DNA of 64,000 bases from Sediminicola sp. YIK13 (lineage in GTDB: Bacteria > Bacteroidota > Bacteroidia > Flavobacteriales > Flavobacteriaceae), in NCBI RefSeq assembly GCF_001430825.1, contig NZ_CP010535.1:1344501-1408500 (forward strand). Reading direction: 5' to 3'. The position numbers and the translations under genes are program-made. The notes under the pieces were generated by a model that saw only the letters and a program-made list of their open reading frames with translations, was not told the DNA's origin and made no database searches. Each line of letters opens with the position of its first letter. Positions within the stretch are counted from its first letter, which is position 1. Shown piece by piece: positions 18,380 through 25,375 of this stretch.

Positions 18380-20326
18380 ATGAAAAAAATCATCACCCTT
18401 TTATCCATAGCCCTTATTTGGGGGTGTAAGGAGAAAAAAGAAAGTTCCACACCCAGTATTGCGGATAATCTTAAAACGTATACCATAGAACAGATGATGG
18501 ACAACGAGTCCATCAACGGGGGTAGTTTTTCCCCTGACCAATCCAAATTATTGGTTTCCAGTAATCGTTCTGGAATATATAATATGTATACTGTTTCGGT
18601 TGAAGGGGGTGATTTAATGCCCGTTTCCGCTTCGGATAGTTCCTCGGTTTTTGCCATTTCCTATTTTCCAAAAGATGAGCGTATGCTCTTCAATATGGAT
18701 AACAACGGAGATGAGATAGACCATATCTATATAAGAAATACAGATGGCACCCACAGAGACCTTACCCCAGATACCGGGGCAAGGGCTTCATTTTATGGGT
18801 GGACAAAGGACAAAAAAAGCTTTTTATATACCTCCAATAAACGTGACAAAAGGTATACTGATCTATATGAAATGGATTTGGAGACCTTCACTCCTACTCT
18901 TTTGTACAAGAATGAAGGAGGCTATTATATTGGTCCAATTTCTGATGACAAGAACTTTGTGACGTTGATAAAACCAATCAACACCAACGACTCGGATTTG
19001 TTTCTTTACAATCGAAAAGACAAATCCATGACCAAAATAAACCAGAACCAAAGTGCCAACAGCGGGGAAGATTTTTCCCCCGATGGTACCTCCCTATATT
19101 ATACTACAGATGATGGGGCTGAATTTGCCTACCTGATGAAATATAATATTGTTGACAAGACGCATGAAAAGGTCATGGAGCGTAAATGGGATATTGTAGG
19201 CAGTTATTTTACCGAAAATGGCAAGTATCAGGTAACTTATATTAATGAAGATGCAAAGAATGCTATTGAAGTCATGGAGGTGGCCACTGGCAAAAATATT
19301 CAATTGCCCACATTTGACGGTATGGATATTAACAATGTTCTTTTTTCAGATGATGAAAAATTGATGCGTTTCTATGCGGGCGGATCACATACTCCCTCTA
19401 ACCTATATGTCTATAATTTGGAGACCAAAAAACAGGTTCAACTTACCGATGTTCTGAATAAGGAAATTCAAGGTCAGGATCTGGTTAACGCAGAAGTTAT
19501 ACGGTATGCGTCTTTTGATGGTGTGGAAATACCCGCAATTTATTACAAGCCACATCAAGCCACGGCAGATAATAAGGCGCCTGCCTTAGTGTGGGTACAT
19601 GGGGGCCCGGGAGGCCAATCGAGACAAAACTTTAGTTCCTTTATCCAATACCTTGTCAACCATGGCTACGCTGTTCTTGCGGTAAACAATAGGGGCAGTA
19701 GTGGTTACGGCAAGACCTTTTATCAAATGGACGATCTTAATCATGGAGATAAGGACTTAAAGGATTGTGTGGAAGGAAAAAATTGGCTTGCCAAACAACC
19801 TGAAATCGATGCTTCCAAAATTGGGATCATCGGTGGTTCCTACGGTGGGTATATGACGATGGCCGCATTGACCTATACCCCTGAGGAGTTTGCCGTTGGG
19901 GTAAACTTATTTGGTGTCACCAACTGGATAAGGACCCTGAGAAGTATTCCTTCCTGGTGGGAGGCCCAAAAAGAAGCACTTTACAAGGAATTGGGTGATC
20001 CCAATAGTGCAGATTCAGTACGTTTACGACAGATATCCCCTCTTTTCCATACAGATAAGGTTACCAAACCACTAATTGTACTGCAAGGTTCCAAAGATCC
20101 TCGCGTACTGCAAGTAGAGTCCGATGAGATCGTTGCTGGTGTAAAAAAGAACGGTGTGCCAGTGGAATATGTGTTATTTGAAGATGAGGGTCATGGGTTT
20201 GTGAAAAAAGAAAATCAGATCACAGCTTATGGAAAAGTACTGGAGTTCTTGGATGTTTATTTGAAAAAGGAAAAAACTGAACCTATTCAAGATGGCGCCA
20301 AGATTGAAATGAAATCAGACAATTAA
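18380..20326 (+). CDS. S9 family serine peptidase (prolyl oligopeptidase/DPP-like)
   Basis: A 648-residue exported peptidase. The N-terminus is a short lipoprotein signal (LIWGCKEKK). A WD40-like beta-propeller (TolB/DPP-type, about 40-370) precedes the alpha/beta-hydrolase domain. The catalytic triad is visible: Ser487 in GGSYGG, Asp573 in GSKDPRV, His605 in EGHGF. The oxyanion region WVHGGPGG is also present. It most likely removes dipeptides or acyl-amino acids in the periplasm. It is cotranscribed with the Asp-box protein (10-nt gap) and followed by a hairpin. Confidence 0.93.
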   Translation: MKKIITLLSIALIWGCKEKKESSTPSIADNLKTYTIEQMMDNESINGGSFSPDQSKLLVSSNRSGIYNMYTVSVEGGDLMPVSASDSSSVFAISYFPKDERMLFNMDNNGDEIDHIYIRNTDGTHRDLTPDTGARASFYGWTKDKKSFLYTSNKRDKRYTDLYEMDLETFTPTLLYKNEGGYYIGPISDDKNFVTLIKPINTNDSDLFLYNRKDKSMTKINQNQSANSGEDFSPDGTSLYYTTDDGAEFAYLMKYNIVDKTHEKVMERKWDIVGSYFTENGKYQVTYINEDAKNAIEVMEVATGKNIQLPTFDGMDINNVLFSDDEKLMRFYAGGSHTPSNLYVYNLETKKQVQLTDVLNKEIQGQDLVNAEVIRYASFDGVEIPAIYYKPHQATADNKAPALVWVHGGPGGQSRQNFSSFIQYLVNHGYAVLAVNNRGSSGYGKTFYQMDDLNHGDKDLKDCVEGKNWLAKQPEIDASKIGIIGGSYGGYMTMAALTYTPEEFAVGVNLFGVTNWIRTLRSIPSWWEAQKEALYKELGDPNSADSVRLRQISPLFHTDKVTKPLIVLQGSKDPRVLQVESDEIVAGVKKNGVPVEYVLFEDEGHGFVKKENQITAYGKVLEFLDVYLKKEKTEPIQDGAKIEMKSDN

Positions 20327-20346
20327 TAAATTGAATTTAACACAAA

Positions 20347-20389
20347 AAGCTTCCCCTTTTGACTTTCAGAACGGGAAGCTTAAATTTTT
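20347..20389 (+). terminator. Hairpin/terminator between S9 peptidase and DUF2490 gene
   Basis: A 9-bp perfect stem (20347-20355 with 20373-20381) with a 17-nt loop is followed by AAATTTTTA. The T-run is short, so it may terminate only partly. It overlaps a candidate promoter for the next gene. Confidence 0.55.
20357..20388 (+). promoter_or_regulatory. Candidate promoter TTTTG-N19-TAAATTTT
   Basis: A -33 TTTTG (20357-20361) is separated by 19 nt from TAAATTTT (20381-20388), one base off TAnnTTTG. The predicted transcript would start only a few nt before ATG 20398, giving an almost leaderless message. It lies inside the preceding terminator hairpin. Confidence 0.4.
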
Positions 20390-20397
20390 ATAGCACT

Positions 20398-21105
20398 ATG
20401 AAGAAAATCATTACACTTCTTACGCTAATGCTAACTATTGGCATGAGCGCCCAGGAAACAGGAGAAGATACATTTGGGGCATGGTATATGTATTTTGGAA
20501 CCAATAAAATTTCTGACAAGTTCAGTGTCCACACAGAAGCCCAATTTAGATACTATGAAACTACCGGCAACTTTAATCAATTACTCTTGCGAACTGGACT
20601 CAACTATCATATAAATGAAAATGCCATCGCAACATTGGGATATGGTTATATAGATACGGATCCCACATTTGAAGAAATACCATTACAAGATGCATCCTTC
20701 GCCGGGAATGAAATTTTGGAACATCGAATTTTTCAACAATTGATTCTAAAGAACAAGTTATGGGAGTTTCTTATTGAACACAGGTACCGCCTGGAGCAAC
20801 GCTTTATAGACAATACGTCGTTTAGAAACAATGGAAAAGACACCCAACACCGTGCCCGTTATCGCATTCAGGCCACCTTACCCTTGACAGACATATTTTT
20901 TCTGAATTTTTATGATGAGATTTTTATCAATCTTCAGGACAATGCCTTTGGTCAAAACAGACTATATGCAGCACTTGGAATTCACATTACCCAGAACAGC
21001 AGTATGCAATTGGGCTATCTGAAAAATCACTTTAACTCGGGGAATTTTGATAGGATACAGATAGGTGTGTTCTTTAATCCCGACCTAAGAAAAAAGCAAC
21101 AGTAG
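20398..21105 (+). CDS. DUF2490 family outer-membrane beta-barrel-like protein
   Basis: A 235-residue exported protein with a clear signal peptide (TLMLTIGMSAQ). The mature part has alternating aromatic beta-strands typical of a small outer-membrane barrel (for example YMYFGTNKIS, LLLRTGLNYHI, LEQRFI), matching DUF2490. The function is not established. I chose ATG 20398, which begins the signal peptide, over a TTG 39 nt earlier. The stop codon directly abuts the ATG of the next gene, so the two are one transcription unit. Confidence 0.85.
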   Translation: MKKIITLLTLMLTIGMSAQETGEDTFGAWYMYFGTNKISDKFSVHTEAQFRYYETTGNFNQLLLRTGLNYHINENAIATLGYGYIDTDPTFEEIPLQDASFAGNEILEHRIFQQLILKNKLWEFLIEHRYRLEQRFIDNTSFRNNGKDTQHRARYRIQATLPLTDIFFLNFYDEIFINLQDNAFGQNRLYAALGIHITQNSSMQLGYLKNHFNSGNFDRIQIGVFFNPDLRKKQQ

Positions 21106-22320
21106 ATGAATCTTCAAAAAGTCACTTTTAAAAACAACGAAGGGGCTACCTTGGAAGGTCGTATTGAATTACCTGCCGATCAAAAACCCCATAATTTTGC
21201 GCTTTTCGCCCACTGTTTTTCCTGCAATAAAAATCTATTGGCAGTTAAGAATATCAGTAGGGCCTTAACAGAAAAGGGTTTTGGGGTACTTCGTTTCGAC
21301 TTTACCGGATTGGGTGATAGCGAAGGGGATTTTTCGAATACCAACCTTTCTGGTAATGTGGCCGATTTATTATCGGCGGCGGCCTTTTTAAAAGAGAACT
21401 ATCAGGCACCAACGCTCATCATTGGTCATTCATTAGGAGGCGTAGCTGCGTTACTCGCTTCAGAAAAGATTGTAGGCATTAAGGCCATAGCCACCATTGG
21501 CACCCCATCAGATTCAACCCATGTAAAAGGGTTACTAAAAAATGACCTTGCAGAAATAAAGGAAACTGGAAAGGCAAGCGTCAACCTAGGGGGACGGGAT
21601 TTCACCATTAAAAAACAATTTTTGGACGATCTTGAGAATCGATCCCTCCTAGATCTGGTACATGAATTAAGGATACCAATCCTTTACTTGCATTCTCCTC
21701 TGGATAAGACCGTTGGTATTGCACATGCCGAAGCACTATATAAGGCCGCCCACCATCCAAAAAGTTTTGTCTCTCTAGATAATGCAGACCACCTGTTAAT
21801 GGACAAAAATGATTCCCAATATGCAGGGGGAGTCATTGCTGCCTGGAGCAAAAGATATTTAGAATATCCCGATGCCCAACCATTACGAACAAAACATCAG
21901 GTTGTTGGAAGTTTAGATGCCCATGATGGGTTTACCACCCAGATGAAAGTTGGATCCCACTATCTAGTAGCCGATGAGCCCATATCGGTAGGCGGACAGG
22001 ATTATGGTCCCTCCCCACATGAATTGCTTGCAGCAGGATTGACCGCTTGTACGGTAATGACCATCCAGATGTACGCCAAGAGAAAAGGATGGGACCTTGA
22101 AAATGTGGAGGTGCACACTTCTTATGAAAAGTCAGCACCTATTAGTGAGTCCCAAGAAGATGAATCAAATTCAACTATTGACACCTACAAACGTGAAATT
22201 AAACTCACTGGGGAATTGGATAAAAATCAACGGCAAAGAATCCTGGAAATAGCCAACAAATGTCCAGTACATAAGACCTTGACGAGTCCTACCCAAATTT
22301 TATCGGGTTTGATGGATTAA
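21106..22320 (+). CDS. Bifunctional alpha/beta hydrolase - OsmC family protein
   Basis: A 404-residue fusion. Residues 1-255 are an alpha/beta hydrolase with nucleophile elbow GHSLGG (Ser109), probable acid Asp200 and His229 in NADHLL. Residues 265-404 are an OsmC/Ohr-like domain with both redox cysteines in their usual contexts: Cys315 (LTACTVMT) and Cys386 (KCPVHKTL). OsmC domains reduce organic hydroperoxides with thiols, so a joint role in removing peroxidised acyl esters is a reasonable inference. This fusion is a known arrangement in bacteria. It starts immediately at the stop of the DUF2490 gene. Confidence 0.92.
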   Translation: MNLQKVTFKNNEGATLEGRIELPADQKPHNFALFAHCFSCNKNLLAVKNISRALTEKGFGVLRFDFTGLGDSEGDFSNTNLSGNVADLLSAAAFLKENYQAPTLIIGHSLGGVAALLASEKIVGIKAIATIGTPSDSTHVKGLLKNDLAEIKETGKASVNLGGRDFTIKKQFLDDLENRSLLDLVHELRIPILYLHSPLDKTVGIAHAEALYKAAHHPKSFVSLDNADHLLMDKNDSQYAGGVIAAWSKRYLEYPDAQPLRTKHQVVGSLDAHDGFTTQMKVGSHYLVADEPISVGGQDYGPSPHELLAAGLTACTVMTIQMYAKRKGWDLENVEVHTSYEKSAPISESQEDESNSTIDTYKREIKLTGELDKNQRQRILEIANKCPVHKTLTSPTQILSGLMD

Positions 22321-22401
22321 CCGAAATCATCCAATAATTAACTGATTAAAAAATGAGTGCAGACAATTGGATATAAATTGGGAAAACTATAGCCGATATG
22401 A

Positions 22402-22432
22402 TTGAATGGACATTAAATTATATGTAACTTTA
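22402..22432 (+). promoter_or_regulatory. Candidate promoter TTG-N20-TAACTTTA before SOD
   Basis: TTG (22402-22404) lies 20 nt from TAACTTTA (22425-22432), one base off TAnnTTTG. It is 23 nt upstream of the SOD ATG. Confidence 0.45.
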
Positions 22433-22455
22433 ATAAAACTTTTAAATTTAGGATT

Positions 22456-23043
22456 ATGAAAAAAATAAAATTAATGTCTCTGATAGCCATTGTAGCCCTT
22501 ACTTATAGTTGTAAAGAGGTTAAAAAAGAAGCCAAAGAAGCTTCTGACGAGATGGAAGAGACGATGCAAGAAATAAAAGAAGAGGTCACAGAAGAGGTAA
22601 TTAAATTCAACATGGAACCTAAAAGTGATAGCAAGGTAACGGGTGATGTTACCTTTACACAAACCGATGGCATGGTAAAAATGGTGGCCAATCTTAACGG
22701 TCTTACAGCTGGAGAACATGCCATCCACATCCATGAAAAGGCAGATTGTTCCTCGGCCGATGGAAAATCTACGGGAGGACACTGGAACCCAACTTTTCAA
22801 GATCACGGAAAATGGGGTGCTGCCGAAGGATACCACAGAGGAGATATTGGGAATTTCACAGCAGATGAGGTAGGTAATGCCACAGTGGAATTTGAAACGG
22901 ATGAGTGGTGTATTGGTTGTGATGACATGACAAAGAATATTGTAGGTAAGGCTGTTATTGTACACCAAGGGGTGGACGATTTTGTATCTCAACCTTCAGG
23001 TGATGCAGGTGCCAGGGTAAGTTGTACAGGTATTATCCAATAA
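22456..23043 (+). CDS. sodC: Cu/Zn superoxide dismutase family lipoprotein
   Basis: A 195-residue periplasmic superoxide dismutase that converts superoxide to peroxide and oxygen. The N-terminus is a lipoprotein signal (VALTYSCKE, Cys19) followed by a charged Lys/Glu linker. All metal ligands are present: Cu by His91, His93, His109 and His170; Zn by His109, His117, His127 and Asp130. The structural disulfide pair is Cys98 with Cys190. An extra WCIGCDD loop with two Cys (residues 151-155) is less usual. It has a terminator right behind, then an ECF sigma gene. Confidence 0.93.
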   Translation: MKKIKLMSLIAIVALTYSCKEVKKEAKEASDEMEETMQEIKEEVTEEVIKFNMEPKSDSKVTGDVTFTQTDGMVKMVANLNGLTAGEHAIHIHEKADCSSADGKSTGGHWNPTFQDHGKWGAAEGYHRGDIGNFTADEVGNATVEFETDEWCIGCDDMTKNIVGKAVIVHQGVDDFVSQPSGDAGARVSCTGIIQ

Positions 23044-23068
23044 GAACATATTAGAAGTAATAAGGAAG

Positions 23069-23096
23069 AAAAAGCTACTTAAATAAGTAGCTTTTT
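23069..23096 (+). terminator. Terminator after sodC
   Basis: A 12-bp perfect stem (23069-23080 with 23085-23096) with the loop AAAT is followed by TTTTTCTTT. It leaves only about 28 nt before the sigma-factor ATG. A weak -7-like TATCTTTC (23100-23107) lies between. Confidence 0.85.
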
Positions 23097-23124
23097 CTTT
23101 ATCTTTCTATCCTAAAAAAATTAA

Positions 23125-23655
23125 ATGGAATTAGAGGTATTAGTATCACATTTTCAGTCAAAGGACATGAAAGCTTTTGAAAAGCTTTATGCCATGTATT
23201 CTGAAAATATTTGCGGAGTCATTAATACCATAGTAAAAAACACAGATCTTGCCGAAGAAATTTGTCAAGATGTATTTATGAAGGCTTGGAACAATGCAGA
23301 AAGCTATAATGCTTCCAAAGGCCGGTTTTTTACATGGATCATGAATATCGCCCGAAATGCTGCAATTGATGAATTAAGATCAAAATCAAATAAGAACAGT
23401 AAACAAAACCTATCTTCTGATTTTTTCGTAGATATACTTGAAAGCAAAGATGACCTTAATAGTCAAATGGATACTATTGGAATCCAGAACCTGTTGAAGA
23501 ATTTAAAGGAAAAGTGTGTTCAAATAATTGAACTTCTATATTTTAAAGGATATACTCAAAAAGAGGCTGCAGAAGAATTGGATATTCCCGTGGGAACGGT
23601 AAAAACAAGAAATAGAAATTGTATTTCACAGATTAGGGGCAATATAGCGATATAA
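23125..23655 (+). CDS. ECF RNA polymerase sigma factor
   Basis: A 176-residue sigma-70 family ECF factor. Region 2 spans about residues 10-80 with the core-binding/-10 helix pattern (AEEICQDVFMKAWNN, FFTWIMNIARNAAIDELRS). Region 4 is at 115-170 with a helix-turn-helix (YTQKEAAEELDIPVGTVKTR). It is paired, with a 1-nt gap, with a membrane anti-sigma factor, resembling the SigK/RskA arrangement. Targets are unknown. The position directly after sodC hints at, but does not prove, redox control. Confidence 0.93.
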   Translation: MELEVLVSHFQSKDMKAFEKLYAMYSENICGVINTIVKNTDLAEEICQDVFMKAWNNAESYNASKGRFFTWIMNIARNAAIDELRSKSNKNSKQNLSSDFFVDILESKDDLNSQMDTIGIQNLLKNLKEKCVQIIELLYFKGYTQKEAAEELDIPVGTVKTRNRNCISQIRGNIAI

Positions 23656-23656
23656 A

Positions 23657-24451
23657 ATGGACGTAAACAAATATATAACATCAGGAATTTTAGAACTCTA
23701 CGTTGCTGGTACACTCTCTGAGGAAGAAAACTTGGAGGTAGCCCGGAACGCAGAGCAATATCCCGAAATAAAGGAAGAGATTTTGGCCATAGAAGCGGCC
23801 ATCTTGGCCTTAAGCAAGGCCGCAGCACCTGTGCGCTCTGGCAGCAAAGGGTTTAATGATATTAGGAGGAGGATAGCTGCATTAAGCGACTCAAAAGTAA
23901 TAACAATGACCGATAGCAAAACCAATTGGTTTACCTATGTTGGTTGGGCAGCTTCCATACTTCTTGCAGTGGGAATGTTGTGGATGTACAATCAAAATAC
24001 GCAATTAAAATCGGAGATCAATGTGGCTTCACAAACCAACGAGGTTTTGGAACAACAGATTTTTGAGGCGAATACATCCTTAGAAAAATCAAAAGAACTG
24101 CTCAACACTATACGGGATAGGAACATAGAGGTGATTGCCTTAGGCGGTCAAACTGTATCGCCAACCTCCTATGCCAAGGCATATTGGAACAAGGCAGAAC
24201 AAAAAGTATTCATAGATGCCCAGGGACTTCCTGAACCACCAGATGGAATGGTCTATCAAGTTTGGTCATTAAAGTTAAGTCCGCTAACCCCAACAAGCAT
24301 GGGTCTATTGGAAGACTTTAAGAACGATGATAATAAGGTTTTTGCCTTTGCCAACCCTAATGAATCGGAAGCATTTGGTATCACCTTGGAACCTACCGGA
24401 GGTAGTGAATCCCCTAACTTGGAACAACTATATACACTAGGAGCGGTCTAA
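23657..24451 (+). CDS. Membrane anti-sigma factor (RskA-type)
   Basis: A 264-residue single-pass inner-membrane anti-sigma factor. Residues 1-80 are the cytoplasmic sigma-binding part (ILELYVAGTLSEEENLEVAR). A transmembrane helix spans about 91-111. A short coiled coil follows (115-150), then a periplasmic RskA-like C-terminal domain (VFIDAQGLPEPPDGMVYQVW). It should hold the ECF factor at the membrane until proteolysis or a periplasmic signal releases it. Stop and start of the pair are 1 nt apart. Confidence 0.92.
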   Translation: MDVNKYITSGILELYVAGTLSEEENLEVARNAEQYPEIKEEILAIEAAILALSKAAAPVRSGSKGFNDIRRRIAALSDSKVITMTDSKTNWFTYVGWAASILLAVGMLWMYNQNTQLKSEINVASQTNEVLEQQIFEANTSLEKSKELLNTIRDRNIEVIALGGQTVSPTSYAKAYWNKAEQKVFIDAQGLPEPPDGMVYQVWSLKLSPLTPTSMGLLEDFKNDDNKVFAFANPNESEAFGITLEPTGGSESPNLEQLYTLGAV

Positions 24452-24474
24452 ACAGAAACCACCATAAATTAAAA

Positions 24475-24532
24475 AAATCTTTTGAAGGTACTAAGGAGAA
24501 ATTTCCTTAACGTCTTCAAAAGATTTTTTTTT
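24475..24532 (+). terminator. Strong terminator after the anti-sigma gene
   Basis: A 13-bp perfect stem (24475-24487 with 24514-24526) can be extended by A-T pairs. A smaller inner stem (TAAGG/CCTTA) sits in the loop, and nine T residues follow. Confidence 0.88.
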
Positions 24533-24659
24533 GCTCAGTATTTGTGGGGGAGCTTTCATCAAAAACAGCTAAATAGGCGTTTACCACTGCGAATAAATTG
24601 TAATACTATTACAGATCAATAGCAGACAAGAACCTTTTATGTAAACCCTACCAAGTTGT

Positions 24660-24767
24660 TTATTTGCCCGATTTCAATATTCGTTGCAAAGATCTATATG
24701 CAAAGAATATTAAACCTCCAAAAAATACCATTAAAGCCAGCCAAATAAAAAAAAGGATGTACGCCAT
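24660..24767 (-). CDS. Candidate 35-residue single-helix membrane microprotein
   Basis: A short reading frame from ATG 24767 to TAA. The product begins MAYILFFIWLALMVFF, is hydrophobic up to about residue 24 and ends in a basic tail (YRSLQRILKSGK). This is a clean one-helix membrane protein with the positive-inside pattern. No ribosome-binding site or promoter is obvious, and I recognise no family. It lies in a 900-nt region otherwise free of long frames. Conservation of the frame would be the test. Confidence 0.4.
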   Translation of the reverse strand: MAYILFFIWLALMVFFGGLIFFAYRSLQRILKSGK

Positions 24768-24970
24768 AATAATATAGATTTAGGTTTGCAAAAAAGAGTT
24801 GGTTATAAAACTTTTACTGAATAATCGTTTCAATTTTATTGTCAAAAGGAACGTAGGTCAATCCACTTGAACGATAAAAATATGTATTTCAACCATAATT
24901 TCCTACAAAAATTGTTAATATCTTCTTAATATTCTTACAAAAAGTAGGTACTAAGATAATTATCTCAATT

Positions 24971-24999
24971 AAAAAGGCTTCCAATAATGTTGGAAGCCT
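24971..24999 (-). terminator. Leftward terminator without an assigned gene
   Basis: A perfect 10-bp stem (24975-24984 with 24990-24999) with a 5-nt loop is followed, in the leftward sense only, by five T residues. The TonB receptor already has its own terminator at 25296-25330, so this one points to a separate leftward transcript. Confidence 0.65.
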
Positions 25000-25079
25000 G
25001 AAGCAATAGCGAAATAAAAGTAGGCCAATGCAATATTTAAACCTTTGAACTCCAGTTTACTACATATTTTGATTCCCGC

Positions 25080-25256
25080 TTAAGTGTCCTTTGAAGACTT
25101 AATTGAGCAAAATATATACGTACTGATGTATGTATCATAAAATAGATCCAGAGTGAAAAAAGATAATAGTCCATAGTGTAATGAATTTGGGTTCTCGTTA
25201 ATAATTTGGGCCAATGCCCTATCTTCCAATTTAAAATACTTACGAGCTACACTCAT
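25080..25256 (-). CDS. Candidate 58-residue protein between two leftward terminators
   Basis: A reading frame from ATG 25256 to TAA. The product starts MSVARKYFKLEDRALAQII and becomes aromatic-rich toward the C-terminus (SFFTLDLFYDTYISTYIF). I recognise no family and see no clear promoter. Support comes only from its position between a terminator upstream (25296-25330) and one downstream (24971-24999). It may equally be a non-coding RNA or a gene remnant. Confidence 0.22.
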   Translation of the reverse strand: MSVARKYFKLEDRALAQIINENPNSLHYGLLSFFTLDLFYDTYISTYIFCSIKSSKDT

Positions 25257-25295
25257 TAAGGGTTTTGTCCTTCATCCAATAAATTGACCGTTAAT

Positions 25296-25330
25296 CAAAA
25301 AAAAACACCGCGACATAAATGCCGCGGTGT
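25296..25330 (-). terminator. Terminator of the DUF4331/TonB operon
   Basis: An 8-bp GC-rich stem (25305-25312 with 25323-25330) with a 10-nt loop is followed in the leftward sense by about nine T residues. It lies 46 nt past the receptor stop codon. Confidence 0.85.
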
Positions 25331-25375
25331 CCACCTAAAAACCACTAAGCTACCACATCGCTTAGCGCCTTATCA

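Noticed and set aside
22471-22992. 173-codon antisense frame over sodC
   Set aside because: It mirrors a gene with all metal ligands identified. The product is Cys/Phe/His-rich noise and has no recognisable domain.
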